Notes under the pieces: generated by a model
What the model saw: the letters and a program-made list of their open reading frames with translations, nothing else
Databases searched by the model: none
Told to the model about the DNA's origin: nothing
In this document: piece after piece, positions 34,343 through 41,971 of the stretch
Numbering within the stretch: position 1 is the stretch's first letter
Layout of the letters: the number at the start of each line of letters is the position of its first letter
Assembly: GCA_004555245.1 (NCBI GenBank)
Contig: SFIS01000008.1
Location: forward strand, 1-47,688
Reading direction: 5' to 3'
DNA from: Bacteroidales bacterium
GTDB lineage: Bacteria; Bacteroidota; Bacteroidia; Bacteroidales; Bacteroidaceae
Length of the DNA stretch: 47,688 bases
Position numbers and translations under genes: made by a program

Positions 34343-34722
34343 GGCAGTGTTCCTGTAAGCCGGGTTCTGTATCTTCTCGCAGTAAACATCGTTGGTGCTC
34401 ACACAAGACGATGTCTGTCATTTATCTTGTCTGTATGTCGCCACACAGCTTTAGCGTTCTACCCTCTGCCTCGGGCGAGCAACCCTCAAACAGCAGTTTA
34501 CATGAACTTGCAGCTCCCAAGATGCACAGCCGCCATGTCACCATGACGCTGGTGGGCTCTTACCCCACCTTCTCACCCTTGCCCCGCCGTTGGCGGGGCG
34601 GTCGTTCTCTTCTGCATTACTCACCGCTCACGCAGTGCTACTATATTAGGTAGTGGGATGCTCTGTGCTGCCCGGACTTTCCTCTGGCAAGTGATATGCC
34701 AGCGACAGACCGGAACACTGCC
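34343..34722 (-). ncRNA. rnpB: RNase P RNA (M1 RNA, class A)
   Basis: The catalytic RNA that removes 5' leaders from tRNA precursors. On the minus strand it starts GGCAGTGTTCC, which pairs with GGAACACTGCC at the 3' end (helix P1). The universally conserved GAGGAAAGTCCGGGC (CR I) follows about 45 bases from the 5' end. Near the 3' end ACAGAACCCGGCTTA is the conserved CR V block. Length is about 380 nt. A T-rich run (CACTTTTTTCCCC) follows immediately as terminator. It sits between the DUF1573 gene and the YihY gene on the same strand. End positions are good to a few bases. Confidence 0.95.
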
Positions 34723-34753
34723 TTTTTGTCTCTTGTCTCGTGAGGATGCCTTG

Positions 34754-34773
34754 GGCGGGGACGGCTCCCCGCC
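34754..34773 (-). other. GC-rich hairpin after the DUF1573 gene
   Basis: GGCGGGG-ACGGCT-CCCCGCC lies directly after the stop codon on the minus strand and just before RNase P RNA. It has no T-run, so it may be a weak terminator or an mRNA 3' structure. Confidence 0.45.
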
Positions 34774-34775
34774 TG

Positions 34776-35153
34776 TTATTCCGTCATCTCACCCTCGACA
34801 TACAGGCGTGTCATCTCCGGCGTGCCGTTCGTGCGCACCGTGATGCTCTTCTTGAATTTTCCGGGGAATTTCCCGGCTCCGTTGTATGTTACCTTCAGCT
34901 CGCCCTTCTCGCCCGGCTGAATCGGCTGCTTCGTGTATGTCGGCACGGTGCATCCGCAGCTTGCCACAGCCTGCGTGATGACTAACGGTTTGTCGCCGGT
35001 GTTGACGAAAGTGAACACACATGTCTGAAGCCCGTTCTTGGCAGAGAAAGTGCCGTAGTCGTGCTCAAACTTGTCAAACTTTATCTTTGCTCCTGCTACG
35101 GCTGACATTGCCACGCAGACAAGCATCAATGCTGTGAATAGAATTTTCTTCAT
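34776..35153 (-). CDS. DUF1573 periplasmic protein
   Basis: A 125-residue protein with a signal peptide (MKKILFTALMLVCVAMSAVAGA). A DUF1573 Ig-like domain follows: FDKFEHDYGTFSAKNGLQTCVFTFVNTG, ITQAVASCGCTVP with the typical CGC cysteines, and a PIQPGEKGELKVTYN turn. This domain is common in Bacteroidetes exported proteins; no activity is established. It lies 96 bp downstream of the sigma factor gene and just upstream of rnpB. Confidence 0.88.
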   Translation of the reverse strand: MKKILFTALMLVCVAMSAVAGAKIKFDKFEHDYGTFSAKNGLQTCVFTFVNTGDKPLVITQAVASCGCTVPTYTKQPIQPGEKGELKVTYNGAGKFPGKFKKSITVRTNGTPEMTRLYVEGEMTE

Positions 35154-35249
35154 GACTGTTCTTTTTTTTGTGGGAATCGTGCTGCTGCGCCCGACCCGTG
35201 TTATGTTCTCTGTTATCGTGCGGCGCGTTGTCCGCCGTGTGCCTCCGTC

Positions 35250-36122
35250 TTATCCTAAATATTTCATCAGGATGCGTGCGTTGCCGCTCTCACGCAGCTT
35301 GGCTATCGACTTCTCGCGTATCTGGCGGACACGCTCCCTTGTCAGTCCCAGCTGGTCGCCAATCTCCTCCAGACCCTTCTCGTGGCAGCCTATACCATAG
35401 CATTCGCGGATGATGGTTATCTCACGGTCTTTCAGAACTTTACTCAGCACATTGTTCAGCTCCATCGCCATCGATTCGTGGTCAACCTGACGGTCGGTGC
35501 GCGAGTCGTCGCCTGACGCCATCACGTCAAGCATACAGTTGTCCTCGCCGTCCTGGAACGGTGCGTCTATAGAAACGTGGTGACCATCCGCCATGAGGCT
35601 CTGGCCTATCTTCTCCTCGTCAATCTGTGTCACTTCAGACAGTTCCGACACTGAGGGGTGACGCTGGTTCTCCTGCTCAAACTTGTTGATCTCGTGGTTT
35701 ATCTTGTTAAGCGAGCCAACCTGGTTGAGAGGCAGGCGGACAATGCGGCTCTGCTCTGCAATGGCCTGCAGGATAGACTGTCTGATCCACCATACGGCGT
35801 ATGAGATGAACTTGAAGCCGCGTGTCTCGTCAAACTTCTGTGCGGCTTTGATAAGCCCGATGTTACCCTCGTCGATGAGGTCGGTAAGGGTGAGACCCTG
35901 ATGCTGATACTGTTTTGCCACAGACACTACAAATCGGAGGTTGGCTGTCACGAGCTTCTCTTTGGCACGCTCGCCTTCTATGCCACCCTTGCGAATCTTC
36001 TGTGCCAACTCTATCTCTTCATCTATCGAGATAAGCGGTGCGCGACCAATCTCAACGAGGTATTTGTCAAGTGCCTCGCTCGAACGGTTCGTAATACTTT
36101 TCTGGATTTTTAATTGTCTCAT
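35250..36122 (-). CDS. rpoD: Primary sigma factor (Bacteroidetes sigma-70 type)
   Basis: A 290-residue RNA polymerase sigma factor without region 1.1, the short form typical of Bacteroidetes. Region 1.2 (DKYLVEIGRAPLIS), region 2 (NLRFVVSVAKQYQHQGLTL, DLIDEGNIGL, FKFISYAVWWIRQSI), region 3 and a region-4 helix-turn-helix (LGLTRERVRQIREKSIAKL) are intact. This protein should be what reads the TTTG...TAnnTTTG promoters across the window. Its own -7 box is at 36182-36189. An unusual AAGGAG-like stretch sits about 35 bp before the start. Confidence 0.95.
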   Translation of the reverse strand: MRQLKIQKSITNRSSEALDKYLVEIGRAPLISIDEEIELAQKIRKGGIEGERAKEKLVTANLRFVVSVAKQYQHQGLTLTDLIDEGNIGLIKAAQKFDETRGFKFISYAVWWIRQSILQAIAEQSRIVRLPLNQVGSLNKINHEINKFEQENQRHPSVSELSEVTQIDEEKIGQSLMADGHHVSIDAPFQDGEDNCMLDVMASGDDSRTDRQVDHESMAMELNNVLSKVLKDREITIIRECYGIGCHEKGLEEIGDQLGLTRERVRQIREKSIAKLRESGNARILMKYLG

Positions 36123-36181
36123 TTATTCCTAATGTTAACCTTACTTATTTCTCCTTTAGTTTCAGTTTGCAGAAAACTGTG

Positions 36182-36189
36182 CAAAGTTA
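36182..36189 (-). promoter_or_regulatory. rpoD -7 box
   Basis: TAACTTTG on the minus strand, 60 bp upstream of the rpoD ATG. The upstream region is very AT-rich with only a TTA at the -33 position. Confidence 0.6.
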
Positions 36190-36333
36190 TAAATTATTTT
36201 TTATTTAATAATGTGTAATGCTTGGTATTTGTATATAATTAACAAAACTTACAATCCTGTAACTTCTCGTGTTTTGCTAAAAAAGTATCAGTCCCAGTCC
36301 GAAAAAAGGAATGTATTATACTATCTTGACACG

Positions 36334-36391
36334 AAAAAACCGCCGTAAAATCTCTCTCGCTTTACGTGAGCAGGTTTTACGGCGGTTTTTT
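36334..36391. terminator. Strong hairpin upstream of rpoD, possibly a terminator
   Basis: A 17-bp perfect stem AAAAAACCGCCGTAAAA / TTTTACGGCGGTTTTTT carries a second stem, CTCGC/GTGAG, inside its loop. It has terminator form in both directions, but no gene ends within 900 bp on either side. It could insulate the rpoD promoter or end an unannotated small RNA. Confidence 0.65.
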
Positions 36392-36499
36392 CTGGTTTTC
36401 TCGTTTGTTTTGTATTACGTTGACATTCAGTGTGATATGCAAATATTCTGCATCTTCTCTTTTCTCGGTAGTATTGAAAAACGTGCAAAAAGCCTTGTC

Positions 36500-36587
36500 A
36501 GACAGTCAATCTTGCAGTCTCACTTAGACTATCTTGCATCCTCACTTAGACAATCTTGCATCCCCACTTAGACTATCTTGCACTGCC
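36500..36587. repeat. Four 22-bp direct repeats
   Basis: The consensus is ACTTAGACTATCTTGCATCCTC. Copies 2-4 (36522, 36544, 36566) are contiguous and exactly 22 bp long; copy 1 (36500) is more diverged. There are no spacers, so this is not a CRISPR array. The period of two helical turns would suit a DNA-binding protein. Confidence 0.75.
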
Positions 36588-36757
36588 AAACACTCAGAGA
36601 GGCATCGCGAAAGTCATAAAATGGAGCATCAAATCTTATTTTCCTTGTCTCATAACACAATTCTCGTGTGGTTGCTGGCGTGCAAGAAAGTGTTAGTCAT
36701 CGTGTCAAATGATATGATTGTAGCGCATTCGCGAAATCCGGTTTGTGTAAATTCTTA

Positions 36758-37286
36758 GGGTGTACAGTTTGATGTGCAAAAATCAGTAATAACGCCCCGA
36801 AGGGGCAACCTGCGCGTAGCCCAGGGTAGAGCGCAGCGGCACCCTGGGTGTAATTGGGCATTGTCCATTCGCGCTGTAAGCGCAAAAGCGTTAAATATCC
36901 TGCTGTTATCTACGCTTGCGCCTTCAGCGCGACAAACGTAAAAGTTGTGTCAAGTGGCAACCAGCCTTTAGGCTGGTAAAAGTTGTTTTTGTTGTTGTCA
37001 ACTGACAACATAGAGTTCACAATCAGACCGTTGTTCCTGTTGTCTCTGTTGTCGTAAAAACCAAAGCGCAAAAGCGTTAAATATCCTGCTGTTATCTATG
37101 CTTTTGCGCTTTGCCTTTCCTTTCAGCCGGCGACCTTTGGTTCAGCGCGACCATCACCTACATGAAATAACCCAGGGTGTCGCTACGCTCTACCCTGGGC
37201 TATGCGCTTTTGCGCTTTCAGCGCGACAATTACAAACATGAAATTCAGAATTAGGATATTCAATTTTTGCTTCAAACTGTACACCC
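36758..37286. mobile_element. 529-bp non-coding element with terminal inverted repeats (copy A)
   Basis: The ends read GGGTGTACAGTTTGA and its inverse TCAAACTGTACACCC, and both are flanked by TA, as expected for a TA target duplication (Tc1/mariner or IS630-type MITE). Inside are inverted CCCAGGG...CCCTGGG modules, GCGC hairpins, a direct repeat of AAAAGCGTTAAATATCCTGC, and a core at 36963-37061. No protein gene is credible within it. A second copy starts at 47420. Confidence 0.75.
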
Positions 37287-37305
37287 TACTTATGTATATA
37301 AAAAA

Positions 37306-37334
37306 ATCCCGCAAGGTATCAACCCCTGCGGGAT
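37306..37334 (-). terminator. Terminator of the HUH transposase-like gene
   Basis: Stem ATCCCGCA / TGCGGGAT is followed on the minus strand by a T-run (37299-37305). It lies 76 bp after the stop codon and just outside the TIR element. Confidence 0.7.
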
Positions 37335-37409
37335 TATATTCTTCATGTTTCGCATATTATCAAAAAGCTGACTTCAAGAGAATGGTTCTCTGGCATTATG
37401 CCTGTCGGT

Positions 37410-38552
37410 CTATTCTTCAGCCTCTGCTATTTCCTCTCCGTTTATCAGTTCGAGCATCATGTTTCCCGCCACGAACCGCCATCTTGCCGACGAGTGTGGC
37501 AGAGGACTGTATTCAAAGCCTTTCAGTTCGCTTTTCCTTCTCAGTTCCTCGTCGGTTTTCCTCACCACCCGCTCGTCTTCGTAATTCTCCGGACATGGTG
37601 CAACTACCAACAGCCGCCCTTCAGCGCATGCTCTGTGATAAACGCCGCCGGGCAGGAAGTGCCTCTCCTTGTCGCTGCCTCTTCGTGGGAATCCGTCGTG
37701 CATCATCACCACCATCCTCAGCCTTTGCTCTCTCACCTCTCTCGCAACCGTCCTCTCGCCTTTGTTTATCGGCGCTATGTAGATGACGGTGCCGGTCTGC
37801 GCTATCCTTGTCACTTTCTTTGCCTCTTCGGCAATCTGCCCGTCAGACAGTTTTCTTGACAGGGCTACGACGTAACGGTCGGGGTAGTCGAGGATGCGTG
37901 CCTTGCCCATGGCGTGGAAAGACAGTCCGTTGAACGTAATCTTACGGACGGTGACGTACATGTACGGGTCTGCCATCCTCTGTATCTCATTCTTCGGGTT
38001 GGTCTGAAGATATTTCTTTGTGTCTTTCAGCTGTCCTGCATATGACAGCACCCTGACCTGCGGTTTCCCAAACAGGCTGCCGCTTCCGTATCCTGCTTGT
38101 TGCGTATCGGCTTCGCGTGCCATGCCGTGGCAGGTGTCATGCGTGTTGCCGCTCAGTGATAGGTGTGTCTTTTCTGCGTGTTCTTCTTCAGTATGTATGG
38201 CGGCATCCATTTCTTCTGCCCTCATGCCGCAGGCTCTTGAAAAGTCGTTCGCTATGTCCTTGATGTTGTGGCTGAAGCCGTCCAAGCACCATACGACGGC
38301 ATGTAAATGGTCTGGCATGACCTGTTTTGACACTATGAACATTCTGCCATACCTCTCTTTCAGACTGTCGAGGATTCCGGCTACCTCTTTGCCGAGTTCC
38401 GTTTCTTCTGCAACGGCTTCCACATCCCCGTTGTCCAGACGGTCTTTTCTCAGCTGGCAGAGCCGTCTCTCTCCTCCCTTTACAAAAAACGTCAGGAGAT
38501 AGACGCCTCCGCCAGAATACAGTTCCTCGTCAGTTTTGTCTGGAAAAATCAT
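37410..38552 (-). CDS. HUH (Y1/REP-associated type) transposase-like protein with extra C-terminal domain
   Basis: A 380-residue protein. Residues ~15-190 resemble an IS200/REP-associated tyrosine transposase: FVKGGERRLCQL, then VMPDHLHAVVW with the HUH pair His 82/His 84, then GQLKDTKKYLQTNP. The position where I expect the catalytic Tyr (before the GQL segment) reads QVRVL; Tyr 171 and Tyr 181 are possible substitutes, so activity is uncertain. Residues ~113-160 are a low-complexity insert. Residues ~252-320 (GTVIYIAPINKGE ... GGVYHRACAEGRLLVVAP) look Rossmann-like and recur in Bacteroides relatives I remember. Its start overlaps the Nudix gene by 4 bp, so it sits in an ispE-nudix operon rather than in a simple insertion sequence, which suggests domestication. 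Confidence 0.7.
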   Translation of the reverse strand: MIFPDKTDEELYSGGGVYLLTFFVKGGERRLCQLRKDRLDNGDVEAVAEETELGKEVAGILDSLKERYGRMFIVSKQVMPDHLHAVVWCLDGFSHNIKDIANDFSRACGMRAEEMDAAIHTEEEHAEKTHLSLSGNTHDTCHGMAREADTQQAGYGSGSLFGKPQVRVLSYAGQLKDTKKYLQTNPKNEIQRMADPYMYVTVRKITFNGLSFHAMGKARILDYPDRYVVALSRKLSDGQIAEEAKKVTRIAQTGTVIYIAPINKGERTVAREVREQRLRMVVMMHDGFPRRGSDKERHFLPGGVYHRACAEGRLLVVAPCPENYEDERVVRKTDEELRRKSELKGFEYSPLPHSSARWRFVAGNMMLELINGEEIAEAEE

Positions 38553-39151
38553 CTCTTTGTTGTCTTTCTATGTTCAATCCAGTTCTTGTATTCGTTCTCG
38601 AAATTGGGTGTGAAGACGCCTTTCCCCATATTCTCCGTCAGTTCTTCTGCTGTCCAGAATCTCCCGCCGCTCAGTTCGTCTTCGTTGGGTTTCACCACTC
38701 CGTCATATACGGTGTGGAAGACGAACACCAGTTCGCGTTCTCTCCCGCTTTTGAAGAGATAGAATCCAAGGAAGACGGGTTTGAAATCGAGTATGCCCAG
38801 TTCTTCCCTCACTTCTCTCCTGAGTGCTTTCTTTATCGGGCAGTTCTCTGCAGGGTCTTCCCTGTTGTCGTCAGACGGTGCGAAGAGTGACGGCAGCAGT
38901 GTGCCGTCGTCGCCGTAACACTCGTCGTAGTCTATATGTCCTCCTACGGCGGTGTCCCATTTGCCCGGCTGTATGTCTTTCCATTCCGGGCGTTGCTGCA
39001 GATACAGTTCGCCCTTTGTGTTGAAGACATGGAGATGCACCACGGGGTGGATGTGTCCGCCGCCGCCGTGTGCCTCCTTTCGTGTGATATGTCCTTTGAT
39101 ATACCCTTTGTCGTCGGTCAGCGGAAAGAGTTCGTCTTTGTTGTCGCCCAT
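38549..39151 (-). CDS. Nudix hydrolase
   Basis: A 200-residue Nudix protein. The Nudix box is split: GGHIDYDE, an insert of about 26 residues (CYGDDGTLLPSLFAPSDDN...), then ALRREVREELGI, which supplies the R-E-V-R-E-E-L-G core. LYLQQRPEWKDIQPGKWD before it resembles IPP-isomerase-like and YfcD-type Nudix proteins. The substrate is unknown. It lies 21 bp after ispE, an isoprenoid gene, so an isopentenyl-type substrate is conceivable but not shown. Confidence 0.85.
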   Translation of the reverse strand: MGDNKDELFPLTDDKGYIKGHITRKEAHGGGGHIHPVVHLHVFNTKGELYLQQRPEWKDIQPGKWDTAVGGHIDYDECYGDDGTLLPSLFAPSDDNREDPAENCPIKKALRREVREELGILDFKPVFLGFYLFKSGRERELVFVFHTVYDGVVKPNEDELSGGRFWTAEELTENMGKGVFTPNFENEYKNWIEHRKTTKR

Positions 39152-39172
39152 TTTCTTTTCTTTCTGAAGGTG

Positions 39173-40033
39173 TTATAGTCTTATGACGAATACTTTATGT
39201 GTGTTGAATATATCCTTGATGTCCAGCGGGTTGTCTTTGAATATGCCATAGATTGTCGAACCGCTGCCAGACATCAGTGCGAACTCTGCGCCACATTCGT
39301 AGAGCTTCTCCTTTATCCCCCTCAGTTCCGGGAAGGTCTTGAACACGGGCTTCTCGAAATCGTTCGTCAGTCTGCCGCGCCATTCCTTTACAGGCAGTTT
39401 CACCACGTCGGCACAACACTCCTCCGGCTTCCCCGGCGTTATGGCTTTGTATGCCGCCGCCGTAGATACCGCCACGTCCGGTTTCACCAGGACGATCCAG
39501 TAGCCCTGCATGGGGTTCATGCGTCTGTCCACGGGTCGCAGCTTTTCTCCTATCCCTGTGGCGAACGCCGGTTCGGAGGTGATGAAGAACGGGCAGTCAG
39601 CCCCGAGCTTGGCGGCATACCGCTCCATCTCCGGTATGCCCATGTTCAGGCGGAACCTCTCGTCGAGCAGGCGTATCATTGCTGCCGCATCGCTCGACCC
39701 TCCGCCCAGTCCCGCTTCTGACGGGATGTTCTTTATCAGATGGGCATGGACACGCGGGATGTCGAAGTCGTTGCGTATGATGTTGTATGCGCGGACGACG
39801 AGATTCTCCTGCTCGGCACACATGTCGCAGCGGACAAGCCGGCCGTCAACGTTTTTCTTCACAAGCAGGTCGCAGTCAACGTCAGAGGGAAAGTCCTTGT
39901 CCATCAGCTTCACCTCAAGCGCGTCGCACAATGGCACGGGATAGAACACTGTCTCGATGTCATGGTATCCGTCGCTGCGACGGTTCACGACATTCAGTCC
40001 GAGATTGATTTTGCAACATGGAAAAGTAATCAT
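39173..40033 (-). CDS. ispE: 4-diphosphocytidyl-2-C-methyl-D-erythritol kinase
   Basis: A 286-residue GHMP kinase of the MEP isoprenoid pathway. It has the KINLGLNVVNRRSDGYHDIETVF N-terminus, the ATP-binding PSEAGLGGGSSDAAAM motif, and the C-terminal MSGSGSTIYGIF motif. The length is normal. A full consensus promoter lies 70 bp upstream, divergent from dnaB. Confidence 0.95.
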   Translation of the reverse strand: MITFPCCKINLGLNVVNRRSDGYHDIETVFYPVPLCDALEVKLMDKDFPSDVDCDLLVKKNVDGRLVRCDMCAEQENLVVRAYNIIRNDFDIPRVHAHLIKNIPSEAGLGGGSSDAAAMIRLLDERFRLNMGIPEMERYAAKLGADCPFFITSEPAFATGIGEKLRPVDRRMNPMQGYWIVLVKPDVAVSTAAAYKAITPGKPEECCADVVKLPVKEWRGRLTNDFEKPVFKTFPELRGIKEKLYECGAEFALMSGSGSTIYGIFKDNPLDIKDIFNTHKVFVIRL

Positions 40034-40105
40034 AGTTCTGTAATATTATTATGCACAGCTACATATATGCCGGGGCTTGGGGATGCAGCCTGCAGATTTC
40101 ATACG

Positions 40106-40137
40106 CAAAGTTACTTATTATTTTCGTATGTAACAAA
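40106..40137 (-). promoter_or_regulatory. ispE promoter
   Basis: TTTG (40134-40137), a 20-bp spacer and TAACTTTG (40106-40113) on the minus strand. Confidence 0.75.
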
Positions 40138-40155
40138 TAATATTGTGTAATATTT

Positions 40156-40186
40156 TTTGAAATTGGAAATATTTTGCTTAACTTTG
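40156..40186 (+). promoter_or_regulatory. dnaB promoter
   Basis: TTTG (40156-40159), a 19-bp spacer and TAACTTTG (40179-40186). The ispE and dnaB promoters are back to back, with only 18 bp between their -33 boxes. The dnaB leader is about 100 bases long. Confidence 0.75.
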
Positions 40187-40292
40187 CAGCCGTTTAGCCT
40201 CCGCCAAATCATGATGCCTACAATATATTTTTGTAGGCGTACATATATTATAATAAATCACGACATCATTCCATATCAACCCCAGCAAAGAC

Positions 40293-41834
40293 ATGAGACC
40301 ATCAAATCCCACCAACCGCCGCAGCGCCAAACCTGCACCCATCGACACCGCCTACGGCCATCTCCCGCCTCAGGCCACCGAGATAGAGCAGGTCGTTCTC
40401 GGAGCCCTGCTCATCGACACTGAGGCTTTCGGCCTCGTCAGCGAGACGCTGCACCCCGAGACTTTCTACGACCCGCGTCATGAGAAAATCTTCGAAGCTA
40501 TCAGAAGCCTGAACATGAGCGAGCGTCCTGCCGACATACTCACCGTCAGCCAGGAACTGCGCAAGATGGGCGAACTGGAGAAGGCGGGAGGAATGCCCTA
40601 TCTCGTCGAACTGTCGTCGATGGTCTCCTCGTCTGCCAATGTGGAATACCACAGCCGCATTCTCGCACAGAAGTCGATGGCGCGACAGCTGATAACCTAC
40701 GCCAGCAACATCGAGACGAAAGCATTCGACGAGACTGTTGATACCGACGAACTGATTCAGGAAGCTGAGGGCGCACTCTTCGAGCTCTCGCAGAAGAACA
40801 TGAAGCAGGACTACACCCAGATTGACCCTGTGGTGAAGAAGGCCTACGAGATTCTGCAGAAGGCGGCGGCACAGTCGGGAGGCTTGACTGGCATACCGTC
40901 CGGACTTGACGATCTCGATGCCGTCACGTCAGGATGGCAGCCGTCAGACCTTGTCATCATTGCCGGACGCCCTGCCATGGGAAAGACATCCTACGCTCTC
41001 TCTGTTGCGAAGAACATCGCTGTAGATTATCGCATTCCCATCGCATTCTTCTCTCTTGAGATGAGCAATGTGCAGCTTGTCAACCGTCTCATATCAAACG
41101 TATGTGAGATACCGGGCAACAAGATTCTCAACGGTCAGCTGACGGACGAAGAATGGGCGCGCCTCGACAATAACATCCGCAAGATGGACGGCGCTCCGCT
41201 CTATATCGACGACACGCCGGGACTGTCTGTCTTCGAGCTGCGCACCAAAGCCCGCCGCCTCGTGAAGGAGAAAGGCGTGAAAATCATCATGATCGACTAT
41301 CTGCAGCTTATGAACGCCAACGGAATGCGCTTCAACTCACGACAGGAAGAGGTCTCTACCATCTCCCGCTCGCTAAAAGGTCTGGCGAAAGAGCTCGATA
41401 TTCCAATCCTCGCCCTCTCGCAGCTCAACCGCTCGGTGGAAAGCCGTGGCGACGGCGAGACGAAAGGCATTGATTCAAAACGCCCGCAACTCTCTGACCT
41501 GCGCGAATCGGGAGCCATAGAGCAGGATGCGGATATGGTGCAGTTCGTGCACCGCCCGGAATACTATCATATCTACGAAGACAACGGACAGGACCTCAGA
41601 GGCATGGCGCAGATCATCATTGCCAAGCACCGTAAGGGCGCAACGAAAGATGTGCTGCTCTCTTTCCGGGGAGAGTTTACACGCTTCGCCAACAAGAACG
41701 AACGCTCTGCAGGCCCTGTTGCAGGAGACGACGGAGGAGGCGAGATACGCCAGTCTTCATTGAGCGATTACACCGACGACCCGTTCGGAAGCATAGAACC
41801 GCCGGCACCCGGACTGGATGATATGCCGTATTGA
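40293..41834 (+). CDS. dnaB: Replicative DNA helicase DnaB
   Basis: A 513-residue hexameric helicase that unwinds DNA at the replication fork. The N-terminal helical domain (PPQATEIEQVVLGALLID...) is followed by a linker and a RecA-like C-terminal domain with Walker A GRPAMGKT (near residue 227), Walker B IIMIDYLQLM, and DLRESGAIEQDAD. The acidic C-terminal tail ends in DDMPY. No intein or insertion is seen. Confidence 0.97.
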   Translation: MRPSNPTNRRSAKPAPIDTAYGHLPPQATEIEQVVLGALLIDTEAFGLVSETLHPETFYDPRHEKIFEAIRSLNMSERPADILTVSQELRKMGELEKAGGMPYLVELSSMVSSSANVEYHSRILAQKSMARQLITYASNIETKAFDETVDTDELIQEAEGALFELSQKNMKQDYTQIDPVVKKAYEILQKAAAQSGGLTGIPSGLDDLDAVTSGWQPSDLVIIAGRPAMGKTSYALSVAKNIAVDYRIPIAFFSLEMSNVQLVNRLISNVCEIPGNKILNGQLTDEEWARLDNNIRKMDGAPLYIDDTPGLSVFELRTKARRLVKEKGVKIIMIDYLQLMNANGMRFNSRQEEVSTISRSLKGLAKELDIPILALSQLNRSVESRGDGETKGIDSKRPQLSDLRESGAIEQDADMVQFVHRPEYYHIYEDNGQDLRGMAQIIIAKHRKGATKDVLLSFRGEFTRFANKNERSAGPVAGDDGGGEIRQSSLSDYTDDPFGSIEPPAPGLDDMPY

Positions 41835-41891
41835 CAGAACAAGCCTTCAGGCGAAATTATTACACAAAATATAAAAATAATTACAATTTGC

Positions 41892-41922
41892 TTGTTTATT
41901 CCAAAAATTAATTGTAATTTTG
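41892..41922 (+). promoter_or_regulatory. leu operon promoter
   Basis: TTG (41892-41894), a 20-bp spacer and TAATTTTG (41915-41922). The leader is about 45 bases. It contains neither a Leu-rich leader peptide nor a terminator, in contrast to the trp operon. Confidence 0.75.
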
Positions 41923-41971
41923 CAGCCTGAAAGGTAAAAAGATAGAAAATTAATACTTTTTCTTATATAAC

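Noticed and set aside
34340..34730. Short frames between the YihY and DUF1573 genes
   Set aside because: The region is RNase P RNA by its P1 pairing and conserved blocks, so these frames are not coding.
36500..36587. Possible CRISPR array
   Set aside because: Repeats are contiguous with no spacers, only four units, and no cas genes are nearby.
41835..41971. Leucine attenuator before leuA, by analogy with trp
   Set aside because: After the promoter only about 45 bases remain, with no Leu-rich frame and no terminator hairpin.
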